Positions 38,029 to 48,918 of a stretch of 64,000 nucleotides of DNA are shown here, piece after piece. The translations under genes and the position numbers were made by a program. Each line of letters starts with the position of its first letter. Position 1 is the stretch's first letter. The DNA comes from Gibbula magus (taxonomy: Eukaryota; Mollusca; Gastropoda; Trochida; Trochidae), in NCBI GenBank assembly GCA_936450465.1, contig OW388296.1, positions 54,364,431 through 54,428,430 on the forward strand. The letters are read 5' to 3'. The notes under the pieces were generated by a model. It was given only the letters and a program-made list of their open reading frames with translations. It was not told where the DNA came from and did not search any database.

Positions 38029-39287
38029 CTTTAACTTGCCGTCGTGAAAGAAGTTGACCTTCTCCTGGCTTTTTTTTTCAAAGGTTCACTATTCATATAA
38101 TAGAATGCTTTAAAGAGATATCATTGAACGATAAAATGAATATAACTCGAAAACATTGAATTAATTCAGAATATACAATAATAATTTGTACAAACACTAT
38201 ATGACAATAATATTACCATCATGTCATAACAACATCCTTTGAAACTATTTTTGTAATTTCTATTCACTTAGGTAACAATATATTAGTAGACATTGTTACT
38301 TCCTTATTGACATGTTTACAGAAATGTTATCCCGAATTTTTGCTCTTCTTTTGTCTCCGCATCTTTAACAAATAACTAAAACTACCCTTACCCTTTTGTT
38401 ACAGTCTAAGTGTTAGACTACAACTGATATAGAGCTGAACAAAATTCTCCAAGTGATTATTGAGTTCAGGACGATTTACAATTAAAACCATTTAATCCGT
38501 CGTCCCTATTTAAGCTGTGTGTTTTCATTTGAGATGTTATTGAACAGCATGCATCTCCTCTATTTAATGTGAGGAGAAAGGCTCTGTTTAAATGGGACCG
38601 AACGGAGATTTGTTCTGAACTGACAATTTAAGTGCAAAACGACAGGGGGCTAACTATTTCACCAAATAGTTGAAATGAGGGAAATAATTCAATTTAACGT
38701 TTAGCTGGAGATTTGTGAAGACGTTCGGTACGAGAATGAATAATGGGATCCTCCGCGTTAAACAGTTTGTATTGTTTGATTTTTTTTTATTTCGCTCAAA
38801 GCTATTGTCCGTTTTTCATGACAACTATATTTTATTCAAGCTAGGATATAAATCCCGATTGTCTGTCGTACCAAACGCTAACCTTCAGTACTTTTGTGTT
38901 GCTCAGTCTGATGGGGACACCCTTTTGGAAAATGCACTTTCCACAATTTCAGGATATTTCAAAATTACGTAACGGACAAAGAACAAAGGAATGATATAAT
39001 AACACATTATTCGTAAAGTTAATTTATGGATATTACAATTCCTTTAATAAATAGTGTGTGACAGACAAAGGTTTCCGTATATGTATTTTAATAATGAAAG
39101 GGCATTTAGAGGTAGAATATATAAAGGATAAAGACGGAAACGTTGTTTATGTTCACAATAAAGAAGTTGTTATTCTTAAAATCTTGTAAAATCATAGGTA
39201 ACCGACACAGTCTCCTTTGTGTGACTGCTTTAATATGCATTGTAAAGAACCAGTGATGAATATGAAGTAAATATTGTGTTTTAGATA
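38029..39287. other. Non-coding stretch, no gene seen
   Basis: Nothing recognisable beyond short open frames. Confidence 0.4.
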
Positions 39288-39780
39288 AACTGCCAGGCAA
39301 AAGAAATTACACACCTCAGTTGATTGTATCATATATGTAGGATTTACAATAGCAAAGTTTTCGAAATCATTATCTAAAACTGAAAAGTATATGTGTTTAA
39401 TCAGCAGTCAAAGAATACTTTTACATGTTGTTTTTTTTATTTCTTTATAAAAATAATTAAATTTGAAATTTTTTCAAAATTTTTGTTTGATGATGCACAA
39501 CTGTTCATCGACATATAAGACATATTATGTGTGAAAATTATTAGATGTGCCTGATTCTGCACACGTTTACAACATTTTAAACATGGTAGAGGTCATGTTG
39601 GTGTAAATTTCATTTCTTGCCGCTGTCTTCCTTAAACAAAGAGATGTTAACTAAAATTTAACCACAGTCACCAATTAAAACTACTGCAGATATGTATTAT
39701 TGCATCGTGCCATAGTCAAATGCATCTGATTTCTTTTAAATATTGAATTAATCAAAACCAACCGAGGCAGTTGGCAGTTT
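39288..39780 (+). mobile_element. TIR element family B, copy 3
   Basis: The left end AACTGCCAGGCAAAAGAAAT and interior blocks ('CACCTCAGTTGATT', 'GTGTTTAATCAGCAGTCAAA', 'GGTGTAAATTTCATTTCTT') match the copies at 19188 and 34619. The right TIR is damaged: the AGAAA part of the inverted repeat is missing, leaving GGCAGTTGGCAGTTT. Confidence 0.8.
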
Positions 39781-40416
39781 TTATTTTCATAGACTTTGGA
39801 ATTCAACATGTCGAAGTATAAGAGCATAAATACATCCATATACGGGAACATGTCGGACCTTTCGGGCGTTTTACTAGGCGAAATGTATTCTTTGACTGAA
39901 TAATGCAACTCGTTTGTTACCGTTATTTGCTTGTTCTTTCATTTCCATTACATAGTGTGTATACAAGTGAGTCTAGACTTGCTGCAGATGGCCTAGCAAA
40001 TGATTTCATGTTGTATGCCGCGTATGACCATTCGTCCAATTGTTACAGGTTTCATTTCCTTTTACATGTTGTGTAACCAATAATCTGTGGGTTAACGTTG
40101 ATAAGGCACCAATCTAGTTAACTCTCAGCTATAGTGTTACCTCTCGCCCTTATCCACATCGAGTACAGGAGATAATATTACACCTTGGTTGAATCAACTA
40201 GATTCAGAATTGAATTGTTATATGTATATATACTGGACAATATATGAATAACTCAAAAACATTGTTTAATTCAGAATAATTCATAGTGTAAGAACACTTG
40301 CAAACTAATATTTATCTCTGTGTGATTAGAACATCATTTGAAAATATATGTAATTGTGTAGTTTCTATTCATTAAGGTAACAATAGATGACAATAACACT
40401 AAAAATGTTTATAGTT

Positions 40417-40531
40417 ATAAGACAAATATATGGATAACAACTTCTTCTTTATTGTATGCACAACGTTTCTGGGCTGTTCCTTGCCCCTTCAACACATGAA
40501 GAAGACGTTGTTATTCATATATTTGTCTTAT
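40417..40531 (-). ncRNA. Hammerhead-like sequence inside a long palindrome (probably inactive)
   Basis: The outer arms 40417-40448 and 40498-40531 form a 30+ bp imperfect stem. On the minus strand the enclosed sequence has a stem-II-like hairpin (GGGGC...GCCC) preceded by GTGTTGA and followed by AGAAACGTTGTG. This matches the order CTGATGA, stem II, GAAAC, cleavage triplet of a type I hammerhead, but two core bases (C3 and A6) are changed. The outer palindrome would be an extended stem I. It is best read as a decayed relative of the 42.7-kb ribozyme. Confidence 0.4.
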
Positions 40532-41600
40532 ACTTAGACACCAACTTCTAAAGAATCTCATTAAAGATATACTGATCTGTTTATGTACTGACATACTGTT
40601 ACAATGTCTTTTTTTTAATAATTCTCATTCATATCTCCAGTATAAATGTGATAGCATAAGTAAACACTGTTGAGGAGAGAGACACCGCAGGTAAAACTCA
40701 ACCTCGGTAGCCCCGGGGAGAACCTGTTGCTTAGGCCAACCCGTGGAATTATATAATTATACTCATGAATACATCAACAGATTTACAGTGCAATGACGAA
40801 CTGTAGTCAAATTATTCTCAATCAGGTTAACATTAATTAAATTGTCATGAAAGGCACTGACTGAGTAACAGTAAGGAAAACTTTAATAGATAAGTTATTG
40901 TAATCACCCAAATGTTATATATGATTATGGTGCACTTTAGTACAATTACGGGATTCTAGTTTGGACACATTATATGGTCTAATTAAAATGCATTTATGCA
41001 AACAAACTTCACTTAAATTTTTCATAAATATTGTCTTATTTTTAGATAATATGCCACAATTTTCATAATCTAACTAAACTTCTCTTTGCAAAACCTTTCG
41101 TAATATCAATTGCAACAAACCATAAACTGACTTGTTATAGTATTTGATATGGGGAAATTATGATATGTGTGAAATGAAAAGAAGGAATCAAATCGTCCTT
41201 CGAATTCTAAGTTACAGTTTTTGCTGAGGGGTGATGTCTACGTGCAGTATTTATCACGGTGGTTTGATAAAGCCTGAAACTAGTGCACCCACGTTTTGAC
41301 GTGTGAGCGTTTAGTCTTGTGTCACTCAGATCGTCAAGTGACTTTGAGCTTGTTTATCCGCTCCGATAACATACATCTATTAATCTGATAATAAGAAAAC
41401 ATACTTACAAATCAGCAAGGCATTATATACGTACTATAGATTGGTGAAGTTGTAGTTGCAGCTAGAAATTGTCTGATTTGCAGTCACTAATAAATATACT
41501 TTTATCCATTTTAAGTTTTACGTATTTTTATAAAGACATGGAGCGAGGACCATGAGAAAATATCCTCTTCATTGGGTGCAATTAACTAGTACTGATTCAC
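40532..41600. other. Non-coding stretch, no gene seen
   Basis: AT-rich sequence without a supported gene or repeat family. Confidence 0.4.
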
Positions 41601-41859
41601 TACATGTATCTTTGGGATTATATGTGACATGTGCCTTGCAAACTTTATTACAACATGCATTTTACGAACTCCACGTTACAAGTGTCTAACAAACGTACCA
41701 ATTGCATGCATTTTATACCAACAACTTCATAACATATCATATCTTACCAACTATATCATTACATTATCTTAGCAACTTCTTCATTACATTATCTTTCTTT
41801 TATAATTCATTATATTCATCTTACTAACTTTATTATTAAATGCATCTTACCAACTTCTA

Positions 41860-42590
41860 TATTACATGTCTCTTACTAACTTTATTATTACATGCAACTT
41901 ATCGACTTCTCCATCACATGTTACCAACTTTTTAAAATTACATTTACCAAAATCATCATTACATGTACCTTACCAACATCTTCATTTCATGCACCTTACC
42001 AACATCTTCATTTCATGCATCTTACCAACATCTTCATTACATGCACCTTACCAACATCTTCATTACATGCACCTTACCAACATCTTCATTTCATGCACCT
42101 TACCAACATCTTCATTACATGCACCTTACCAACATCTTCATTACATGCACCTTACCAATATATTCATTACATGCACCTTACCAACAAATCTTCATTACAT
42201 GTACCTTACCAACATCTTCATTTCATGCACATTACCAACATCTTAATCAAATGCACCTAACCAACGTGTACATTTCATGTACCTTACCAACTTATACATT
42301 ACATGCACCTAACCAACTTATACATTACATGCACATTACCAACATCTTCATTACATGCACCTAACCAACTTATACATTACATGCACCTAACCAACTTATA
42401 CATTACATGCACCTAACCAACTTATACATTACATGCACCTAACCAACTTATACATTACATGCACCTAACCAACTTATACATTACATGCACCTAACCAACT
42501 TATATATTACATGCTTCATACCAACGTGTACATTACATGCACCTAAACAACTTATACATTACATGCACCTAACCAACGTGTACATTATAT
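41860..42590 (+). repeat. Minisatellite, 26-bp unit, two variants
   Basis: Tandem copies of a 26-bp unit. The left half is variant A (CACCTTACCAACATCTTCAT + TACATG) and the right half, from about 42290, is variant B (CACCTAACCAACTTATACAT + TACATG). Decayed copies extend left to about 41630. Because 26 is not a multiple of three, three units make a 78-bp frame repeat and all three plus-strand frames stay open for more than 120 codons. This explains the overlapping frames and excludes a real gene. Confidence 0.95.
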
Positions 42591-42684
42591 ATTTGTATAT
42601 TAACATAATATAGAACAGTCGATCTAAATTTTATTTAGATTGCATAAGAATAGGAAGATTTTCTGAAATACAACTTTTTTTGTG

Positions 42685-42735
42685 AAAATACACGACGTTT
42701 CGGAGTATAATAACTCCTTCATCAGATGGAATGTA
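42685..42735 (-). ncRNA. Hammerhead ribozyme, minimal type I (Penelope-like type)
   Basis: On the minus strand the core reads CTGATGA (42719-42725), then stem II with five pairs (GGAGT/ACTCC, loop TATTAT, one extra A before the stem), then GAAAC (42697-42701), then GTC (42694-42696) as the cleavage triplet. All invariant core positions are present. Stem III is reduced to the self-complementary ACGT with no loop, and stem I begins with G-U, U-A and G-C pairs followed by mismatches. Minimal hammerheads of this design are known from Penelope-like retroelements. No reverse transcriptase of that type lies nearby, so this is a solo or relic copy. Activity is uncertain because stem I is weak. Confidence 0.7.
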
Positions 42736-44489
42736 AGGAAATAAAAAGATGCGGGTATATACTCGTATATATATATACACATTAAAGAAGTTGTTGTCCA
42801 GAAATTCTCCCTGTTCCTATGTATGCAATTCTAAATGCCCTTCAAAGAACTACATGCCTCATGCTTACATGCTATAATACCAGTTTCTTAATATTGGTAA
42901 TTTACAGAAATAATTACAAAGAATGAATAAAGAAAAATGATTGATATAATAGCTTACGTGTGAGAAAGTTTGTATTGAAAGTATGTTAATTATTTACTTG
43001 TAACGTGCATAGAGGCTTGCGTCTAGTTTGACCATCGTCTTCACACTCAATGCACTGACGGAACGTTTGACGTTTGTCTTTGAACTCACATCAATACCAC
43101 ATGATGGCAATTAAAGTCTTCAGTTTCAAACATCATCAACGTAAACGCTAGCCATCGTATTATAGAAGATAAAACGTGGTAATATTTCAAGGTTTTCGCA
43201 ATTAAAAGAATATCATGTGACGGTTCGTCACACGTGAGTGATAAGCGACATGGTTCGTTTAGTGCCAGTTCCAGGATTGTATTGTGTTCGCTTATTATTA
43301 TGACATTTGACTCTACTTAAAACGTTTGGATCTATGGGGCTGAACTCGATACTGTCAACAAGATGATAAACAGAGTTACAGATGTTCACAGTTGACCTTT
43401 GCTCTACAACATTCATAATGCTAAATATACTTCATGTATTGATGGAATGTGTGTTAAGTGTTACACACAGACAGACAAAGTGTATTAAAGTAGCACTTAC
43501 ATGTACACATATAAAACACAAGTACATAAAGTACATATACATGGCATATACTTACAATAGAGAGAACGTAACAGTTAAGAAAAATCTACTTTTAAACTAA
43601 TTCAATAGATACCGATAAAATGGATAAAATAGAGGGATCTGCCGAACAAAATCACCTCTGTACCTATCTAAATATCTAATATCAAAATTTTAATCTCGTG
43701 TTACATTGCAATGATTTAGTACACTCGCGAACATCAAATTTCCTGAGCCGTTACAAGGTGATTGAAGCCAAATTATTTTCATCCTGTTACTTTAGATTAT
43801 TTCTTTCCGCAAGTCTCCTACAATCCCCGGATTGTCTGAGTAGTGTTTGCCTAGTATCGCGCTATAAATAACTAGCCATTAAAATGGCTTGACATTGAGC
43901 AACATTGGCGGTGTTCGGATGTAAGGACCAATGAGCAACCGTCAAATTTCAACACGACAGGATGAATTATAGTAATAGAATCATCATTCAAATTCTTTGA
44001 ATGGCGCGTAAAAAATTTTCTTCAGCTGGATTACTCCTTCATTCACAGGTCTTATATATAATATTGGAAGTTAGAAATGACAAGTTTGCTTAACTATAGT
44101 AAAATGACCGAAGCGAACTTTTGTATCAAGCATTCATAAAATCCTAATTACAATGTTTTAAAACTGTTTTATTAGTGCCTGCTCCCTTTAAGGAATAATA
44201 AGTACGTTATTGAATGTTTGAAACGACATTAAGTATTTATGATTCAAGTGTCAATTAAATACTCTAATTATTTGATAAATTTGCTGTACATGTGTCCACT
44301 CGAAGACCATTCAAGGACTGTATGCTCAGCCGTCAGTTTGATTGACAACATTGTGAAGTACATGTATTAGTTAGTTTACTTTGTAATAAAGCTGTAGATG
44401 CTCCACAATCCTATGGAACCTACTCTGAAATACTTGTAAACATCGCTATCACATGACCGATCATATTTCCCACTCGTGTTTCCAAAAGC
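42736..44489. other. Non-coding stretch with old repeat pieces
   Basis: No gene seen. 43860-43960 resembles 17610-17725 (dispersed repeat). A segment at 44015-44045 (CTGGATTACTCCTTCATTCA) resembles the hammerhead neighbourhood but lacks a core. Confidence 0.4.
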
Positions 44490-44720
44490 CGAGTCGCGAT
44501 ATTTGTGACGTCACGGTCGCGCTATTCTCTCCGCGATTAGCAAGATGAACTTCGGTTCTCGTTAGTGAGTGTCTTGCGACATTTGGCAATTAGCCCGAAA
44601 TGAGATTAGCTAAGTCGACAAAAACGAGTTCGGGCAAGTCGGCGCTCGTGAGTGTGAAGATGAAGAATACGCTGGGGTTGGACGGAGATACCGTATCTCG
44701 ATATAGTTATAGACCTATTT
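44490..44720 (+). promoter_or_regulatory. CpG-rich island with CRE, possible promoter or first exon
   Basis: A sharply CpG-rich segment in AT-rich surroundings, with TGACGTCA at 44506-44513. A plus-strand frame from ATG 44600 runs 55 codons in CpG-rich sequence, and GTGAGT inside it (after 'GTCGGCGCTC') would be a good splice donor. This is the appearance of an unmethylated promoter with a short first exon. I do not recognise the peptide and see no downstream exon. Confidence 0.4.
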
Positions 44721-44871
44721 GGCAGTCGGCCAGGACAGTTAATCATATCAGTTTGTTGATCGCTTAGAGAAATGTCATAATGTGTAATTTAGGTGAATTG
44801 TCCACTAGGTTCTTCAACTTCTCCAAACAACAATCGCAATCGAAGTAAACGTGAAGATTGGCTTTAACTAT

Positions 44872-45361
44872 TAAAGGTGCATCCATTGTGTTTTATAAAA
44901 TTGCATTTAGCTTTATACTTTCCAACACACCATATGTGCTGTTTACAGTAAAAATAAATTCAGTCAGCTTGCATATTCATTCCCAATCACCAAATATATC
45001 ATAATTACTAGTTTCCAATTAAAATCGAGTAACATCATTAAGCATGTGTGAAAACCGAAACTGCACGTCCCATATATATGCACAGTAGCTATATTACCCA
45101 TTAAACATTATCAACTCAAATTTGGTATTTTGTATGTTAAAAATAAGATTTCAAAATTACGTTTCACTCATTGGCGCGCGTCAATCGCGACGCATTGTCC
45201 GGTTTTCGATCAGAAATTTCTACTTTTATCTTCATATCGTCAATATACTCAGTCCACTATCATCTATATAGTGTAGTTTCGAAAACAGTCTGTAATTCTC
45301 GATAAAGTAAGACCATTTATAACGTTTGGCATATGTGACTCCCAACAACACAATGGATGTA
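44872..45361 (+). mobile_element. MITE family A, copy 2 (inverted relative to copy 1)
   Basis: The left end is GCATCCATTGTGTT and the right end AACACAATGGATGT, a 13-bp terminal inverted repeat. The whole body is the reverse complement of 8305-8786 with moderate divergence. The two copies lie 36 kb apart in opposite orientation. No coding capacity. Confidence 0.7.
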
Positions 45362-45460
45362 ATCTGCTCTTCGTGAAAGAAGACGTTTCAATTATTGGAC
45401 AACACACAAAATCTGACATAGCGGCGTTAAACCCCAAGTCACCTCACCTCAGGTAAGGAA
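45362..45460 (+). mobile_element. SINE tail fragment
   Basis: The sequence 'GCGGCGTTAAACCCC' followed by 'AAGTCACCTCACCTCA' (45421-45451) is the kind of 3' end seen in molluscan tRNA-derived SINEs (gcggcgttaaacc plus short tandem tails). No head with Pol III boxes is attached, so it is a 5'-truncated fragment. Confidence 0.4.
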
Positions 45461-45461
45461 T

Positions 45462-46203
45462 AACATCGTGACGTCATGACTAGCATTGATTCGTTCATAT
45501 TAGTTTTAGATTTGCAGATCGGTTATATAACAGTCATGTGATTTTTATCAACATGACCTCAGTTGTGAACATTATCATGTTATTATTATAAACAGATATC
45601 GGGTAGTTGGTGTGAATATAGTGCATCGTTTCACTAAGTATACATTGTAAAATTAGTGTTACACCCCGACATAGATACACCGAAAAATTGATGCTGTGGC
45701 AATGTACGCTTTTGGAATAAATCTGATATATTTTTAATTCAATTGTTAACCAAACACTTCTCTATGATTCAGAGGTGTCATTTCAGTCACACAGACCGGA
45801 TTTTGTAAATAAGTAACTTTTTTTCAAATTTGTATTTTTTTTCGAAAAACTCTGAAGGTTCATACTGCTGTAACTCGTGATTTTATAGTGAAAGGCACTT
45901 ACTAAATGTTCATCAGTTCACTTGAAAGAATGGAATTATACTCACATTACAACAACCACTATTGACTTTCATATTTCAGTGTAACAATAATTGTCACTGG
46001 ACACCAAAATAACAGAATTTTATGAATGCAGATATCACAAAGTAGAGAAACGTTATCTGAATGAAATGTGTTTTGTTAGACTGGTAGATAATGCTTCTGT
46101 CATATCACACAGCTGGTCTGTTACATTGCATTCTTTCTTATCAGACAACGTTTACTGGTAAAAATAACTTACAGGTGCAACACTTTTTTGCTAAGTATGT
46201 ATA
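45462..46203. other. Non-coding stretch, no gene seen
   Basis: Only a CRE palindrome at 45469-45476 stands out. Confidence 0.4.
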
Positions 46204-46566
46204 TTAAAGGGGCAGTAGAACGTTTTTGCAAATTTTACTTTTTTTAAATTTCCCATTTATAATGATAGTTTATGTCATTTATATTAACTTTAGAGGGTAA
46301 CACATCATATTACACAAATTAATTAGCCGTAGTGATAATCACGGTGTTGCGTATGAGGCAGAAATTGCATGGCGGCCATTTTATGGTGAACACATTTTAT
46401 TATTTTGAATGACAAAAACGATTCCCATGGCTTTAGCGAACCATGTACACTCATTTTTTAATTTGATTTTCCGAAGAGATTAGGGTGTTTTGCTATTGAT
46501 GACATTATTTTTCGATTACATTTCATCGACTTATTTCAGCGAAACAACGTGCTACTGCCCCTTTAA
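46204..46566 (+). mobile_element. MITE flanked by TTAA (363 bp)
   Basis: The ends are TTAAAGGGGCAGTAGAACG and CGTGCTACTGCCCCTTTAA, an inverted repeat of about 19 bp with one extra base. TTAA at both outer edges could be a target duplication of piggyBac type or part of the TIR. The interior is non-coding. A truncated relative lies at 292-560. Confidence 0.8.
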
Positions 46567-48728
46567 GAGTTGACTTTTCATTTTGACTATAAAATGCAGT
46601 TTCAATGCACATTTTTTTCAAAACGAACGTATAAACGTTGTATATTATCGTGTACAATTACTTTATAAATGTTTTTAAATCTAAATACAGTAAGTGACAG
46701 AATACTGCACACGTGAGGGAAAAGAATACGAAGCAGAACTTTACATTTCATTATAATGAAATAGTCATGAAATTAAATCAATTTCAAGAATTAGTGTACT
46801 TTTCTTCCCTTGCCTACTTTCGAAACACCTTGATCAACTCTAAAAGGCATGCAATTCACCTCTTACCTGGTTCCAGCATAGTTACATTTGTTCACTATCT
46901 GAATCACGCATGCGTGTATTTCTAATGTAGGCCGAATACAAAGTTTAAAGTCTACAAATGATAATTATTCACAATTTATTTACTTAAATTTTGAATCCAG
47001 AGACTAAGTTCGAATTTCGTTTTTGCCCCGGTCAGGTAGAGCAGTATACATACAGTAAGTAGATATGCACAGTATGAATGGACGTGTGTATAAACGTGTA
47101 TGCTTGATCTTCGAGATTGTATGAGCGCTTCAATGAGTTTGTTCCAGTCACGCCACCACGAGCTAGTGTAGAAGTATACCAGATAACAGAAGTGAGACAA
47201 CATCAAGTACATCCTGAGTGGCCCAAATCAATAATTCTACAATGTGTCCTCTATTTGGAACTCTTTATTTTTATTAAATCTATGCATATATAATATAGCT
47301 TTTTTCACAAACAATAAGCAATTTTACAATTGCCATGAACGTACGGTTCATTGGCCAAAAACAGCCCAACCTGTTGTATGCTTCAAAAACAGGGTCGTAA
47401 TTTCAAATTTTCATTGTAGTTTGAGACTTCAACAATACCCTGGTATCTTCAGAATGTATATTCTAATAGACATATTCCTGGGATGGTCAACAATTTACCA
47501 AGTGCCCCATGTCTGAACAATCATGCACTCTGGAGACCAATGAAGATACAGTACAATACTCATCTAGACAAAGAAAACATAGATAAGTGTTATCTCGGCC
47601 ACGTTGCGCCTGTCTCCCACAGTCTTCCCCTCACCCATTGATTGATGGCTCGTGATTGTCTATCTACTATCTATCTATCTGTACCTATATCTATCTTAGC
47701 GCCAGGTACTGACATTCAGACAGCGTAACTATCAATGGAAATGTGACTTTACATTCATTGAATTAAAATGTTACTGATAAGTGGATTGTTGTGTTGTTAT
47801 TTATAATTCAAGTTTGGTATACAGATATGTATATCTATTAACACTAACATAAACTACGTTAAGAGTAAGTCTGAGTTGCTTTAAATGTGGTTGATTGTCT
47901 TTTACACAGGGCCTTCGTCGTCCAGTCTTGCCCAAATATTTTACAAAACTACTCCTTAGCTTTCAAACAGTTTTGGAACACTAAAATTTCATTGTGTAAA
48001 ACAATATATATGCCGCTGAAACTAAAGGATTTGTTGGGGCAAAATTCCACACACAAAAATATTCATGATATTTCAATCGTTTTTAGAACAATCGATAAAC
48101 GAGTGATCTGTATTACTTTATTATGCAATATTTAGCTTTTTTTAAATTTAGATTAACAAAATAATTTTAAAACAATATTGTGTCTAATTAATTGTTTCAA
48201 AATCAACCGAATTGGTCAGGTGATTTCTTTGAAGTTTAATACATTTTGAAGGATGTACATGTATGTGTATTGTAGACCTACATTGTATTGTATTTCGTCC
48301 TTAACATATGTAGGCCTACACTATAGGCCCTATATCAAGCTTTTATTCATGAATCAATTAAATCAGAAAATGCAAATCATTTTGTCTGCATTTGTGTCAA
48401 TTCACTTAGATAAAGTAGCTTTGAAAATGGGACTTAAATAGATTAAAAAGATGTCATTTAAAAAGTCATAAAAATGTTCATTGTATTATTTGTATAAGCA
48501 CGATTTTGATGATTGATTGATTGATGAAACAAAGCATTATAATTCATTAAAACACACAAATTCGATAAACTCAGAAATGTTTGTAAATAACAATTAAAGA
48601 AGGTAAAAACGTAAAGAACAATAACAATATAACCATATCGTATTGAAACAATAATAACGTCAAGTAACATTTTAAAAATTCATTAGTGGTCCCTACAGAA
48701 CAAATGTTGACGGTTACCTCCCTTGTGT
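46567..48728. other. Intergenic region upstream of DALRD3
   Basis: No gene seen. It contains a (TCTA)n microsatellite at about 47659-47697. Short open frames lack any recognisable feature. Confidence 0.45.
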
Positions 48729-48738
48729 ACTTCCGGTG
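48729..48738 (+). promoter_or_regulatory. ETS-type site at the DALRD3 start
   Basis: ACTTCCGGTG, the reverse complement of a CCGGAAGT ETS/GABP site, sits 10 bp before the ATG at 48748. No TATA box is visible. This fits a TATA-less housekeeping promoter with a very short 5' UTR, or an ETS site within the leader. Confidence 0.5.
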
Positions 48739-48747
48739 TAAACAAGC

Positions 48748-48918
48748 ATGGAACAACACGTTCCAACTTTACAAGAAAGTCTGACTCGTTCTTTATCACA
48801 GTTGGCTTGCGATGAGAATTTTGAATGGAAGAAAATCTGTATTTGTCAAAGATCTCGAGATCTTAATCAAGGGGAATTTGTCATTCCGAAGGGAAGTTGT
48901 CCAAAGTGTATTGAAGAG
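48748..48918 (+). CDS. DALRD3: DALRD3 exon 1
   Basis: 57 codons from the ATG, ending in phase 0 at a GTGAGT donor. It contains CPKC and CICQ cysteines. It is the least conserved part, so assignment rests on the position, start codon and good donor. Confidence 0.75.

Noticed and set aside
41866..42364. Three overlapping plus-strand frames of 122-133 codons
   Set aside because: All three come from one 26-bp tandem repeat without stop codons.
44015..44050. A fourth hammerhead ribozyme (TGAATGAAGGAGT...GAAGAAAA on the minus strand)
   Set aside because: It lacks the CTGATGA and GAAAC boxes; similarity is limited to a stem-II-like word.
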